Part shown: positions 5,716 through 14,438 of the stretch, piece by piece
Layout of the letters: each line of letters begins with the position of its first letter
How positions within the stretch are numbered: the stretch's first letter is position 1
NCBI RefSeq assembly: GCF_000971975.1
Contig: NZ_LAQO01000018.1
Span: 124,001-188,000, forward strand
DNA length: 64,000 bases
Reading direction: 5' to 3'
From: Paenibacillus algorifonticola
Lineage (GTDB): Bacteria; Bacillota; Bacilli; Paenibacillales; Paenibacillaceae
Translations under genes and position numbers: made by a program
The notes under the pieces: generated by a model
Told to the model about the DNA's origin: nothing
The model's database searches: none
The model's input: the letters and a program-made list of their open reading frames with translations, nothing else

Positions 5716-8634
5716 TTACGCCAATTGGCGGCTGGCAAGCTCGGCGAACAGGCCGCGCTGCTGCAGCAGCTCCTCATATGTGCCGGACTGAATAATCCGC
5801 CCTTTATCAAACACATAAATGTGATCAGCCTGCGTAATCGTACTTAAACGATGGGCAATGACGATTCTCGTCACCTGCAATTTGGTCAAGCTTTGGCTGA
5901 CGATGCTTTGCGTCCGGTTATCCAGCGCGCTCGTAGCTTCGTCAAAAAAGAGAATTTTCGGCCGTTTGGCAATCGCTCTCGCAATCATTAAGCGCTGGCG
6001 CTGCCCACCGGAAAGCGTGCCGCCGCCTTCGGATATAACCGTATGCATCGCCATCGGCATGCTGCGGATATCCTCATCAAAGCCCGCCATCTCCGCTGCT
6101 TCCCAGGCGTCCTGAAGCGTCAAATCGGAGGTGCCAATAATATTGGTGAAAATATCGCCAGACATCAGCTTGCTGTTTTGCAAAACGACGCCAAACTGGC
6201 TCCTCAGCAGCCCCACATCAAGCGAGCGCAAATCCTGCCCATCAAAATAAACCGAGCCGCTCTGAGGCTGCTCAAAACCAAGCAATAGCCGCATAAGCGT
6301 GGACTTGCCGCAGCCAGATGCGCCGACGAAAGCGACATACTGCCCCGCTTTAATATTCATCGACAGATCATTCAGCACGAGCGGCTGATCCTCAGCGTAA
6401 CGAAACTGGATATGCCGAATTTCAATCGCCCCGCTTACTTCGCCCGGATCTTCGAGCTGATCATGCATTTCGGGCAGCGTCTTTAAAATCGGTTTAGCCC
6501 GCTCATACAGCGGCACGATATGCACGACCGACAGCAGCGCGGAAGCCATCGCCAGCATCGCCATTAGAAAGCTGGAGAAGGCGGAGAAGAAAGCGATAAA
6601 TTGTCCCGCCGACAACGCGGAATTGCTGGAAACGACCAAATAAAACAGCACCATGGAAGTGACCAAGGGAAAAAAGGATTGAAACACGCTGGAGTAGTTA
6701 TCCAGCATTCTGACCTTGAAGGACAGTTTCTTTTGCTCCGCAAACGCCCTTGCCCATAAAAAGAAAGCGCGGTTTTCCGCCGCTGCCATGCGGAATTTGC
6801 TAATGCCGTTCAGCAGCTGGAGCACCGTACCGGAAATGCGTCCTTGAATATCCAGCAGCCTGCGCTGGTAACGAATTTGCAGCAAGCCAATGCCGACCGT
6901 AAACGACATGGAAATGAGTACAAGACCTCCGGCCACTAAAGCAAGACTAGGGCTGTAGCGGAACAACAAGGCATATTGAAAAATGGAAAATACACCCGTC
7001 AGCAGCGAGCCTAGAACCGCCCCTGATAAAAGCTGCCTGATCGTATTAATACTGCTCGCTCTCGAAGCCAAATCGCCAGCCGTATAGTTGCGGAAAAAGG
7101 ACACCGGCAAATTCAGCAGCCGATCCCAAATTGCCGCCTGAACGGAGCTTTCTACCCGGCCCTCCATTCGCATGGAGGCGAGCGATCCCGCTAGGCGGAA
7201 CAAGGCAATCGACAGGACGGCGGAGACGAGAATCAGCGCCATCTGGACGAGCGGCCCACGATACGATTCAGGAATAATCGTATCTACCAAAATGCCGGTA
7301 GCAACCGGCAGCATAATGCCGAGCAAGCCCGCTAACGCACCCATGAGCAGAACCATGATGAGATCCCGCCGGATCGAATGATGCGTGCCAAACTGCAAAA
7401 TATCTTTTACACCGAGTGCTCGAGCTGGAAAGGTCCGATAAAACATATAAGCCATCGGCTCGATGCCTGCCGCCATTTCGGCATGAACGAGGCCTTTTTC
7501 GCCACTAAGCGGATTTTCCCACGTGTAGGAGCCCGCAGAAGCCGGAATCAGGGCAACGGGCTCGCGGGATAGTTCCATGAAAGCGACCAGCGGCCCATTA
7601 TCCTCCTTCCACCATTCCCCTTTGAGCACGACCTTGCGGGAGCGGACGCCAGAAGCTTCGGCCATTTCCTGAATAGGCGAACGCTGCGACTGCTTCTTAA
7701 GCTTTCTGCCTACAGGTTTAATGACGATGCTGGCATATTCGCCGACGACGCGGCAGGCCATAAATAGCGGATCGGTTGAATGGAAAGTAACAGCTCGCTG
7801 ATCCTCCGGCCCTGTAACGGCAAGCAATCGCTTGAGCGCATGATCCATTAGCGAATCGTCGTGTTCGGTTCGCCTAAGCAAGCGTTCATGCTCCTGCAGC
7901 CGTTCCTTGGTCAATAGAACAGCCAAACGGCTTGCGATTAATTGATGAAACGCATAAATACCTTGCAGCTGCTGATCATTTTGCAGCCAATAGAGCGTGC
8001 TCCGCAATTCGAGCTCGGCAGCCTGCTTCGTTTCCAGCCAGCTGGAGGAGGTCACAGGTATGTAATAGGGCTCCTCCGCCGTAATCGGATGCTCAGACAC
8101 CCAGTAGACGACACCGCCACGTATTTTAACCCATACCGTTTGCAAAGATCGCCAGGTTTGATCTGGTGCCAGCTCAAGATGCTCGCTTTGCTCCAGCAGC
8201 TCAAACTCAGGAGGGGCATTACGTACACTCAGCGCCGCAGACCAGCAGCCTACCCATTGATCAATCAAAGGGGCAAGCTTCTCGTCGCTCAGCCTGTATT
8301 CCGCCCTGCGGCTCATAAACACATCCCGGTTCATTTGGAATACCTTCGTGCCCACAGATGCTGTCAGCAGCAAGCCCGCTTTCTCTACCCCTGCATAATC
8401 CTCAAAACCGAATAAGAGAGCCCCTTCCTCCAGACTGAATAAATAGCGCCGTTTGTTTCTCGTCCCTCCCTTTTCAAGCTCAAGGGTGACAGCGAAAATA
8501 TCCACATAACCGGAATCGACATACCATACATCATTTTGATCGGTCATTAGAATCGGTCTATTGCCTTCCACCTCATGGCAAGTACCGTAACTTTCAAAAA
8601 ATGAATGCAGGTTGAATTGTACGGCTTCAGTCAC
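5716..8634 (-). CDS. NHLP-type bacteriocin export ABC transporter (second, peptidase-less)
   Basis: A 972-aa protein, much longer than a standard ABC half-transporter. About 400 N-terminal residues without peptidase motifs precede a six-helix membrane domain (about 425-700) and a nucleotide-binding domain with Walker A GASGCGKST, signature LSGGQ and Walker B ILFFDEATSALD. This layout is the ABC2 component of NHLP bacteriocin export systems. The start is GTG at 8634 behind AAGGAGGTGG. It lies 26 bp after the C39 exporter gene in one operon and probably works as its heterodimer partner in the membrane. The function of the long N-terminal region is not known to me; parts resemble a cyclic-nucleotide-binding-like fold, with low confidence. 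Confidence 0.9.
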   Translation of the reverse strand: MTEAVQFNLHSFFESYGTCHEVEGNRPILMTDQNDVWYVDSGYVDIFAVTLELEKGGTRNKRRYLFSLEEGALLFGFEDYAGVEKAGLLLTASVGTKVFQMNRDVFMSRRAEYRLSDEKLAPLIDQWVGCWSAALSVRNAPPEFELLEQSEHLELAPDQTWRSLQTVWVKIRGGVVYWVSEHPITAEEPYYIPVTSSSWLETKQAAELELRSTLYWLQNDQQLQGIYAFHQLIASRLAVLLTKERLQEHERLLRRTEHDDSLMDHALKRLLAVTGPEDQRAVTFHSTDPLFMACRVVGEYASIVIKPVGRKLKKQSQRSPIQEMAEASGVRSRKVVLKGEWWKEDNGPLVAFMELSREPVALIPASAGSYTWENPLSGEKGLVHAEMAAGIEPMAYMFYRTFPARALGVKDILQFGTHHSIRRDLIMVLLMGALAGLLGIMLPVATGILVDTIIPESYRGPLVQMALILVSAVLSIALFRLAGSLASMRMEGRVESSVQAAIWDRLLNLPVSFFRNYTAGDLASRASSINTIRQLLSGAVLGSLLTGVFSIFQYALLFRYSPSLALVAGGLVLISMSFTVGIGLLQIRYQRRLLDIQGRISGTVLQLLNGISKFRMAAAENRAFFLWARAFAEQKKLSFKVRMLDNYSSVFQSFFPLVTSMVLFYLVVSSNSALSAGQFIAFFSAFSSFLMAMLAMASALLSVVHIVPLYERAKPILKTLPEMHDQLEDPGEVSGAIEIRHIQFRYAEDQPLVLNDLSMNIKAGQYVAFVGASGCGKSTLMRLLLGFEQPQSGSVYFDGQDLRSLDVGLLRSQFGVVLQNSKLMSGDIFTNIIGTSDLTLQDAWEAAEMAGFDEDIRSMPMAMHTVISEGGGTLSGGQRQRLMIARAIAKRPKILFFDEATSALDNRTQSIVSQSLTKLQVTRIVIAHRLSTITQADHIYVFDKGRIIQSGTYEELLQQRGLFAELASRQLA

Positions 8635-8660
8635 TTTTCCACCTCCTTCTACACGATTGT

Positions 8661-10817
8661 CTATTGATTTTGAATGAGACGGGTATAATAGCCATTTCGT
8701 TCCATGAGAGAAGTATGTGTGCCCCGTTCAATGATTTTCCCGCGCTCCAGCACAACAATTTCATCCGCATCCCGAATGGTGCTGAGTCGATGGGCCACCG
8801 TAATACAGGTCAAGCCTCTACGTCTCAGACTATCGTCTACCTTTTTCTCCGTTGCCGGATCTAGTGCGCTTGTCGCCTCATCCAAAATAAGAATTGATGG
8901 ATTGCCAGCCAGCGCCCTCGCAATTTCCAGACGTTGGCGCTGCCCCCCGCTGAAATTGCCGCCATTTTCCGAAATCATATGCTCATAGCCGCCGCTGCGC
9001 TCCGCAATATGATCATGGATTACCGCATCCTTCGCGGCCCTGACAACATCGGTTTCTGGTATCGTAGAATCCCAAAATGTAATATTTTCTTTGATCGTTC
9101 CTTCCAGCAGCACAATGTCCTGATCGACAACGGCAAGTGAATTGCCCATCCGATTGCGGGAAATTTCATCGCGCTTCAAGCCGTCGAAGCGGATATCACC
9201 GTCCCATGGCTCGTAAATGCCGGCAATCAGCTTCGCAATCGTCGATTTTCCACTGCCGGAGCCTCCGACGAGAGCGACCTTCATGCCCGGCTGAATCGAT
9301 AAATTAAACCGCTCAATCAGCGGGCCTTCCAGCTTGCTGTAGCCATACGTCAAATTGCTAATTTCAATTTGCCCCGATAGCTTCGCCGTATCGGCCGATT
9401 CAGAAGCCTGCTCCGGATTTTGCTGCATTTGTCTATCAATCGGATATTGCAGCACATCATCCAGCCGCTTCATGCTTCCTCCCGCTTCCTGAATAGAGCC
9501 GGCCAGTGCAACCATTTCGTTGACAGGCTGGCTGAAGCTTGCGGCAAGACTTTGGAAGGCGACCAGCGAGCCGATGGTCAGCGCCCCGTCCATGACCTGA
9601 AAGCCGCCGAGAAACAAAATCGCAACAGCGCTCAGACTCGTCAGCAAAGCAGGAACGGCCATTAGAAACTGGTTTGATACCCCGAATTGCTGGGTGGAAT
9701 TGAGCAGCTTCGCCTGGTAGCCCGACCATTTGACGAAAAAATCCGCCTCAGAGCTGTTCGATTTCAGCGTCTCAATCACTTGAAGTCCATTCATGGACAC
9801 GCCTTGCATCTTGCCGGCCTCCTGCAGCAGACGCAAATTTTGATCGTTGCGCTTGCGCGTAATAAACCGCATGAATACAAGATTAAGCAGCGAAGCCCCG
9901 ACCGCGATGCCCGTCAATGCTACGCTGTACTGCAGCATCAGCAGCAAATAAAACACGATCATGACGCAGTTGAGCGCCGCTACAGCAAGCTGTCCGGAAA
10001 GCAGCTGGGCGACACGGTCGTTAATGGCGACCCTTGCCGCAATATCTCCACTAAACCGCTGGGAGAAAAACTCAATCGGCAGCCGCAGCACATGCCAGAA
10101 AAAACGGCTGGATGAGCTTAGAGCAAGCTTCATTTCCAGCCTGAGCAAGTAATAGCGCTGCAGCCACGTCAGAAACGCCCGAAGCAAAGCGGTCAGCCCC
10201 ATTCCGATAAGCAGCGGGAACAGCCAATTTTTCAAATTGCCCAGCAGCACCTGGTCGATAAATACTTTACTGAACACCGGAATAACCAATCCCGGCAGAA
10301 CGAGAAATAATCCAGCCAAAATGGCGAAGATGAGCGCTTTTTCCGACCCTTTGATTCGGCTGGACAGCGAGCTGAGCACACTCGGCGCTTTCCCTTGACG
10401 GACATACGTGGGGGATGGCTTAATCGCAATGGCAACGCCAGTAAAGGACTGGTCAAACTCCTCGAATGTGATTTCACGGGGACCTGTGACCGGATCATTC
10501 AAAAACACACGATCTTTATGGATGCCCTCCAGCACGAGGAAATGATTGAAATTCCAGTGGATGATCAGCGGCCATTCCATCGCTTTTAAATCTTCCGGAT
10601 TTTTGCGATAACCTTTCGCTTCCATGCCGTATTGGCGAGCTGCCTTGAGCACATTGCTGGCCTTGCTTCCATCCCGGGAGACACCGCAGGCAATCCGCAG
10701 CTCCTCAAGCGGAATGAAGCTCTTGTAATAAGCGAGCACGATAGCCAGTGAAGCCGCTCCGCACTCTACGGCCTCCATTTGCAATACGGTTGGCGTCTTT
10801 ACTCTTTTTGAGGCCAC
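8661..10817 (-). CDS. NHLP-type bacteriocin export ABC transporter with C39 leader peptidase
   Basis: A 718-aa peptidase/permease/ATPase. Residues 1-135 form a C39 cysteine peptidase with Cys19 (VECGAA), His92 (FNHFLVLEG) and Asp108 (NDP), all intact. Transmembrane segments follow at about 155-430. The nucleotide-binding domain has Walker A GGSGSGKST, signature FSGGQ and Walker B ILILDEATSALD. It should cut the NHLP precursors after Gly-Gly and export the cores. The start is GTG at 10817 behind GGAGGAG. It is separated from the upstream HlyD gene by 141 bp occupied by a large inverted repeat, and is closely followed by the second exporter. Confidence 0.93.
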   Translation of the reverse strand: MASKRVKTPTVLQMEAVECGAASLAIVLAYYKSFIPLEELRIACGVSRDGSKASNVLKAARQYGMEAKGYRKNPEDLKAMEWPLIIHWNFNHFLVLEGIHKDRVFLNDPVTGPREITFEEFDQSFTGVAIAIKPSPTYVRQGKAPSVLSSLSSRIKGSEKALIFAILAGLFLVLPGLVIPVFSKVFIDQVLLGNLKNWLFPLLIGMGLTALLRAFLTWLQRYYLLRLEMKLALSSSSRFFWHVLRLPIEFFSQRFSGDIAARVAINDRVAQLLSGQLAVAALNCVMIVFYLLLMLQYSVALTGIAVGASLLNLVFMRFITRKRNDQNLRLLQEAGKMQGVSMNGLQVIETLKSNSSEADFFVKWSGYQAKLLNSTQQFGVSNQFLMAVPALLTSLSAVAILFLGGFQVMDGALTIGSLVAFQSLAASFSQPVNEMVALAGSIQEAGGSMKRLDDVLQYPIDRQMQQNPEQASESADTAKLSGQIEISNLTYGYSKLEGPLIERFNLSIQPGMKVALVGGSGSGKSTIAKLIAGIYEPWDGDIRFDGLKRDEISRNRMGNSLAVVDQDIVLLEGTIKENITFWDSTIPETDVVRAAKDAVIHDHIAERSGGYEHMISENGGNFSGGQRQRLEIARALAGNPSILILDEATSALDPATEKKVDDSLRRRGLTCITVAHRLSTIRDADEIVVLERGKIIERGTHTSLMERNGYYTRLIQNQ

Positions 10818-10840
10818 GAATCCGCTCTCCTCCGCTCAGC

Positions 10841-10951
10841 TTGGTGAAAAAGAGGCTGCGCTGCATGAAAAGATTGGGCTTCCGATCTAAAAGCGAACAC
10901 CTCGCGTTTCTCCAGCCCAACCTTTTCATTGCACTTCGCCTTTTTCACCAC
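10841..10951. repeat. Large imperfect inverted repeat between adaptor and exporter genes
   Basis: Two arms of about 40 bp, 10841-10880 and 10913-10951, are inverted copies. They share TGGTGAAAAAG, TGC, ATGAAAAG and TTGGGCT blocks, interrupted by small mismatches. The 33-bp spacer carries a smaller inner inverted pair (AAGCG/CGC). On the plus strand the second arm is followed by a run of seven T. It could be a MITE-like palindromic insertion or a terminator/processing hairpin; read from the operon side it has no T-run, so it should not stop operon transcription fully. Confidence 0.65.
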
Positions 10952-10958
10952 GCTTTTT

Positions 10959-11918
10959 TTATTTAAAATATGGAATAACGGTCGCAATCGGGCGCTGTGA
11001 GCTGACGGTGATGGAACCATCGACCATCATGCCGCTGTTTAGCCGAACGGGCGGGCCTTGCTCCGTCGTCCAGCTGTAGCCGCTTGCCATCTCGGAGTTA
11101 GGGGAGAGATTGACGCGAATTTCAAGCGATACGCCCTGCGACGCCATTTGCTGTACAAGACCTTCATTGCCCAGCGTAGACATCATTCCCTGCACCGTTA
11201 CTGGAAACTCGGATACCGAAACGACCTGCCCAACCAGCGAGCCAAACTCTTCGCGGTTAATGGAGCCTGGCGAAACACGTACCTCCATGCCCGGAAGCAG
11301 CTGCCTGCCCTGACTGACCGGCACATACAGCACGGCAATCAATTCATCCGTCTGCACGCCGTACGTTTCCAGCCGGATAATATCGGAGCCATCACCAATG
11401 TAATTGCCCGTCTTCACCAAAACCTCTTTCACTTTGCCCGTGTACGGACTTATCACCCTTGTGCTGTATTCATAGCCGAGCAACTGCTGATCCAACTGCT
11501 GCTTCAGGTTTTTAAGCTCCGCTACGCGGCCCGCCCTATCTTTAGGCGCTGCCCCTTCAAGGTTCGTTATGGCGAGCTTAGTCTGCTTAATCTGCTCCAG
11601 CAGCTCCGGCTGCTCCATCCGGCCGATGACCTCACCCTGCTTCACCGTGTCATTTTCAACGACGCGAATATCGGACATCGCTCCTGCGGCAGAGGCATGA
11701 ACCGTTTTTAGTCCGCCTGGGCGAATGAGTACACCCGGCCCATCCGCTTTGACGGTCATCGTACCGAAAATCCCCCAATACAAGGCGGCGACAATGAGCA
11801 AGCCTACACCCGTCAGCATAAGCCAGCCACGAGGCGAGGTGACCCGAACCAAATTGTCGAGCTGCTCCGGGGAAGACAGCCGCTCAACCGCTACCTTACG
11901 AAAAACATGATTATTCAT
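10959..11918 (-). CDS. HlyD-family adaptor of the NHLP exporter
   Basis: A 319-aa membrane-fusion-type protein. It has a short cytoplasmic N-terminus, one membrane helix at about residues 32-54 (GWLMLTGVGLLIVAALYW), a lipoyl-like half (GVLIRPGGLKTVHASAAG), a coiled-coil hairpin around residues 110-150, the second lipoyl half (RVISPYTGKVKEVLVKTG) and a beta-barrel region. This matches the secretion protein of NHLP bacteriocin systems. ATG at 11918 has GGGAGGT upstream. The gene is 33 bp after the lipoprotein gene, in the same operon. In a Gram-positive cell the protein would reach from the membrane into the wall zone and couple to the two ABC transporters. Confidence 0.9.
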   Translation of the reverse strand: MNNHVFRKVAVERLSSPEQLDNLVRVTSPRGWLMLTGVGLLIVAALYWGIFGTMTVKADGPGVLIRPGGLKTVHASAAGAMSDIRVVENDTVKQGEVIGRMEQPELLEQIKQTKLAITNLEGAAPKDRAGRVAELKNLKQQLDQQLLGYEYSTRVISPYTGKVKEVLVKTGNYIGDGSDIIRLETYGVQTDELIAVLYVPVSQGRQLLPGMEVRVSPGSINREEFGSLVGQVVSVSEFPVTVQGMMSTLGNEGLVQQMASQGVSLEIRVNLSPNSEMASGYSWTTEQGPPVRLNSGMMVDGSITVSSQRPIATVIPYFK

Positions 11919-11951
11919 CGCTACCTCCCTATGTTGAAGCCTAACATTGCC

Positions 11952-13142
11952 TTACAACGAATTCGGAATGAGCACCTCATCCAGACGCTTGAAGGTTCCT
12001 GATTCCAGCTTTTTCATAACGATGCTCATTCCCTGAACGTCGCCCTGGGCATCGAAGGAATGCTGGCCCGTGACCCCTTCCCAGCTCTTCAGCTCGGATA
12101 AAGCGGCAGCTATCGCTTGCGGGCTGCGGGAGCCCGCTTTCTCGATACCGTCAGCGAGCAGCTTGAGCGAATCGTAAGCCTGTGCAGCCCATTTGCCCGG
12201 CTCTTTCCCATATTTGTCGATGTACTGCTGCCGGAAGCTTTGATTGATTTCAGATGCTCCAAGCTCATGGTAAACCGAAGCAACAATCGTTCCTTCTACC
12301 GCTTCGCCCGCTTTGGCAAATTCCGCAGAATCCAGCGCATCCCCGCCAATAACGGGAATAGCCATGCCAGCTGCGCGAATGGCTTTTACGAAGGCGATTC
12401 CTTCGCTTGCCCTCGTGGCTACCATGATGAGATCGCTATCAAGCGTCTTCCACTTATCGACAATACGCAAAATATCAGCCGTATCCTTATAGCCTGATAG
12501 ACGGTCAACGACTCGAAGTTCCGACTGGGATGCCTGATCTTCAAAAGCATTCGCCAGCCCTCTTCCATACTCGTCATCCGTATAATAAATCGCTATATTC
12601 CGGTGCTTCGTTCCTCCTGCGTACATGGCAAGCGCCTGTCCAAGCTGATTATCATTAGGAATATTGCGGAAAATATAAGAGCTGTTCACATCAGTCAGCT
12701 TCGGTGATGTCGATGCCGGCGTCAGCAGCACGATGCCTGCATGCGCATAAATGCGTGACGCCGGTACCGTTACGGAAGAACCACGATGGCCGATGACCGC
12801 ACTGACAGCAGGATTATCCGCAAATTGCTGCGCAATCGCCATACCTTTTGTCGTAGAGGCTTCATCATCCATTTCCATCAGCTTGATTTTCTTCCCGCCC
12901 AGAACGCCCTTCTGATTGATTTGCTCAAGCGCCAATTGAAGCCCTTCATGGAATTGATCGTTCTGCTGCTCAAATGGCCATACCGCTCCAATGACCACCT
13001 CGCCGGTCGAGCTGCTAAGCGCCCGCTCACGAGCCTGATCGGGTCCCGAGGCCGAAGCGCATCCGCTTATCGTTAGCGCGATTCCGAGCAGTGCGATTTT
13101 CCATAACAGCCCCTTCCGGCGTATTCCCCCAATAACATTCAC
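11952..13142 (-). CDS. Solute-binding lipoprotein (branched-chain amino acid receptor type)
   Basis: A 396-aa protein with a signal peptide and lipobox ISGC (Cys28), then a type I periplasmic-binding fold of the Leu/Ile/Val receptor class (VIGAVWPFEQQNDQFHEGLQ, VIGHRGSSVTVPASRI, PVIGGDALDSAEFAKAG). The start is GTG at 13142 behind AAGGGAG. It is the first gene of the export operon, with the 11-bp TTGA array and a TATAAT box upstream. No permease or ATPase for amino-acid import is nearby, so it may act as an orphan receptor: sensing a ligand, holding the exported peptide, or immunity. These roles are inference; only the fold and lipoprotein nature are clear. Confidence 0.85.
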   Translation of the reverse strand: MNVIGGIRRKGLLWKIALLGIALTISGCASASGPDQARERALSSSTGEVVIGAVWPFEQQNDQFHEGLQLALEQINQKGVLGGKKIKLMEMDDEASTTKGMAIAQQFADNPAVSAVIGHRGSSVTVPASRIYAHAGIVLLTPASTSPKLTDVNSSYIFRNIPNDNQLGQALAMYAGGTKHRNIAIYYTDDEYGRGLANAFEDQASQSELRVVDRLSGYKDTADILRIVDKWKTLDSDLIMVATRASEGIAFVKAIRAAGMAIPVIGGDALDSAEFAKAGEAVEGTIVASVYHELGASEINQSFRQQYIDKYGKEPGKWAAQAYDSLKLLADGIEKAGSRSPQAIAAALSELKSWEGVTGQHSFDAQGDVQGMSIVMKKLESGTFKRLDEVLIPNSL

Positions 13143-13209
13143 TAGGCTATCTCCCTTCAGAACTAAACCTTACTAAACCTTTATACCTATCAAGTCCTAC
13201 TGCCCCTAC

Positions 13210-13264
13210 ATTATAAAATAGCCTAAAATGTTAAACCATCAATTCAAAGTCAAGATAACCTCAA
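13210..13264 (-). promoter_or_regulatory. Exporter-operon promoter with three TTGA repeats at 11-bp spacing
   Basis: Minus-strand TTGA repeats correspond to plus-strand TCAA at 13239, 13250 and 13261. A perfect TATAAT lies downstream at 13210-13215. The sequence 17 bp upstream of it (TGGTTT) is a poor -35, so the repeats end just upstream of the -35 position, where an OmpR-class activator would contact polymerase. The region also faces the divergent response-regulator gene, which may be autoregulated from it. Confidence 0.65.
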
Positions 13265-13425
13265 TTTCATTTAAAATCTGATTTATCCAATCGACTTATT
13301 TTGGCGAACATGCGATACTTGAGGCAGGATGTTTTTGAGACTTTCGGCAGGGTATGCCGCTGCTAGAGAAGAGAAGTCTACTCGCTCGCTGCCAGCAAGC
13401 TATTCATAAGGAGAATGGATATCAT

Positions 13426-14145
13426 ATGTCTTCTAAAAATACGATTTTGATTGTGGATGATGACCAAGAAATCAATGAATTGCTGACCATGTCTCTGAAA
13501 AGGGAAGGGTTTCATACGCTGTCGGCCTACAATGGCGTCGATGCACTTAAAGCGGCGCAGGAGCATGCTCCTGATCTGGTGCTGCTGGATGTACTGCTGC
13601 CGGGCATGGACGGTTTTCAAATTTGCAGCGAAATTCGAAAAACGAGCAATGTGCCGATTTTGTTCGTCAGCTGCAAGGACGAGGATATTGATAAAGTGCT
13701 GGGGCTTGGCCTTGGAGGGGATGACTTCATTTCGAAGCCGTTTAGTCCGATTGAGCTGATCGCCAGAGTGAAGGCGCATATTCGAAGAAGCAATTTGCTG
13801 CATAAACACGAAGAGGAAACCGATAAAACGTTAAAATTTGATCAATTGCTCATTGATCCCGCCACCCACCTTGTGCTTGTGGACAACAAACCCGTTTCCC
13901 TATCGGCCAAGGAGTTCAAGCTGCTGTTTCATCTCGCTAAAAATCCAAACCGGGTATACAAAAACGAGCAGCTATTTTCGCTGCTCTGGGATGATGTCCA
14001 TATGGGAGATACCCATACGGTCATGGTACATATTTATAATTTGCGAAAAAAATTGGAGAAGAATCCGGCAAAGCCGCATTATATCCGCACGATCCGCGGC
14101 GTCGGCTATAAATTTAATGACAAGCCTGCCGAATTCATAGACTAA
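13426..14145 (+). CDS. OmpR/PhoB-family response regulator, orphan
   Basis: A 239-aa protein: receiver domain (residues 1-118; acidic pocket DDD at 11-13, phosphoacceptor Asp55 in LVLLDVLLPG, Thr/Ser-like FVSC, Lys in ISKPF) and a winged-helix DNA-binding domain (about 140-235, ending HYIRTIRGVGYKF). ATG 13426 is used because the receiver begins there; AAGGAG lies 12 nt upstream, a slightly long spacing. No histidine kinase is encoded on either side. It is divergent from the RiPP export operon and is the best candidate to bind the 11-bp-phased TTGA arrays. Confidence 0.92.
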   Translation: MSSKNTILIVDDDQEINELLTMSLKREGFHTLSAYNGVDALKAAQEHAPDLVLLDVLLPGMDGFQICSEIRKTSNVPILFVSCKDEDIDKVLGLGLGGDDFISKPFSPIELIARVKAHIRRSNLLHKHEEETDKTLKFDQLLIDPATHLVLVDNKPVSLSAKEFKLLFHLAKNPNRVYKNEQLFSLLWDDVHMGDTHTVMVHIYNLRKKLEKNPAKPHYIRTIRGVGYKFNDKPAEFID

Positions 14146-14438
14146 ACGGGGCTGCCGCAGCATTTACTTTTATGCCGCGAACAGAATTGATGTAGCAATA
14201 ATTGGAGAGGTCTTTGGGAAAGCGGTCTTTCCACGAGGCAAGCATAGGGAGCGTGCATCAAACCTATCCCATGTATAGGATTTAATGTTGCGGCGCTCCT
14301 CCTCGTATATCGTCTAGTCGAAATCACTCCCTTCTCCGGTTATTTTTAAACGAGCGGATGCAAACCGCTGTTCGATGACGAACCCTTGACCACGCATGCA
14401 TGAGATGCCCCTAATACCTACTCACGACTCCATTGCCT
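14146..14438. other. Intergenic region, no feature recognised
   Basis: The 293 bp between the response regulator and the end of the large SLH gene carry no convincing ORF or strong hairpin with a T-run. A 13-bp pyrimidine/purine-rich near-repeat (gaggtctttggga, gcggtctttccac) is too weak to call. Confidence 0.4.
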
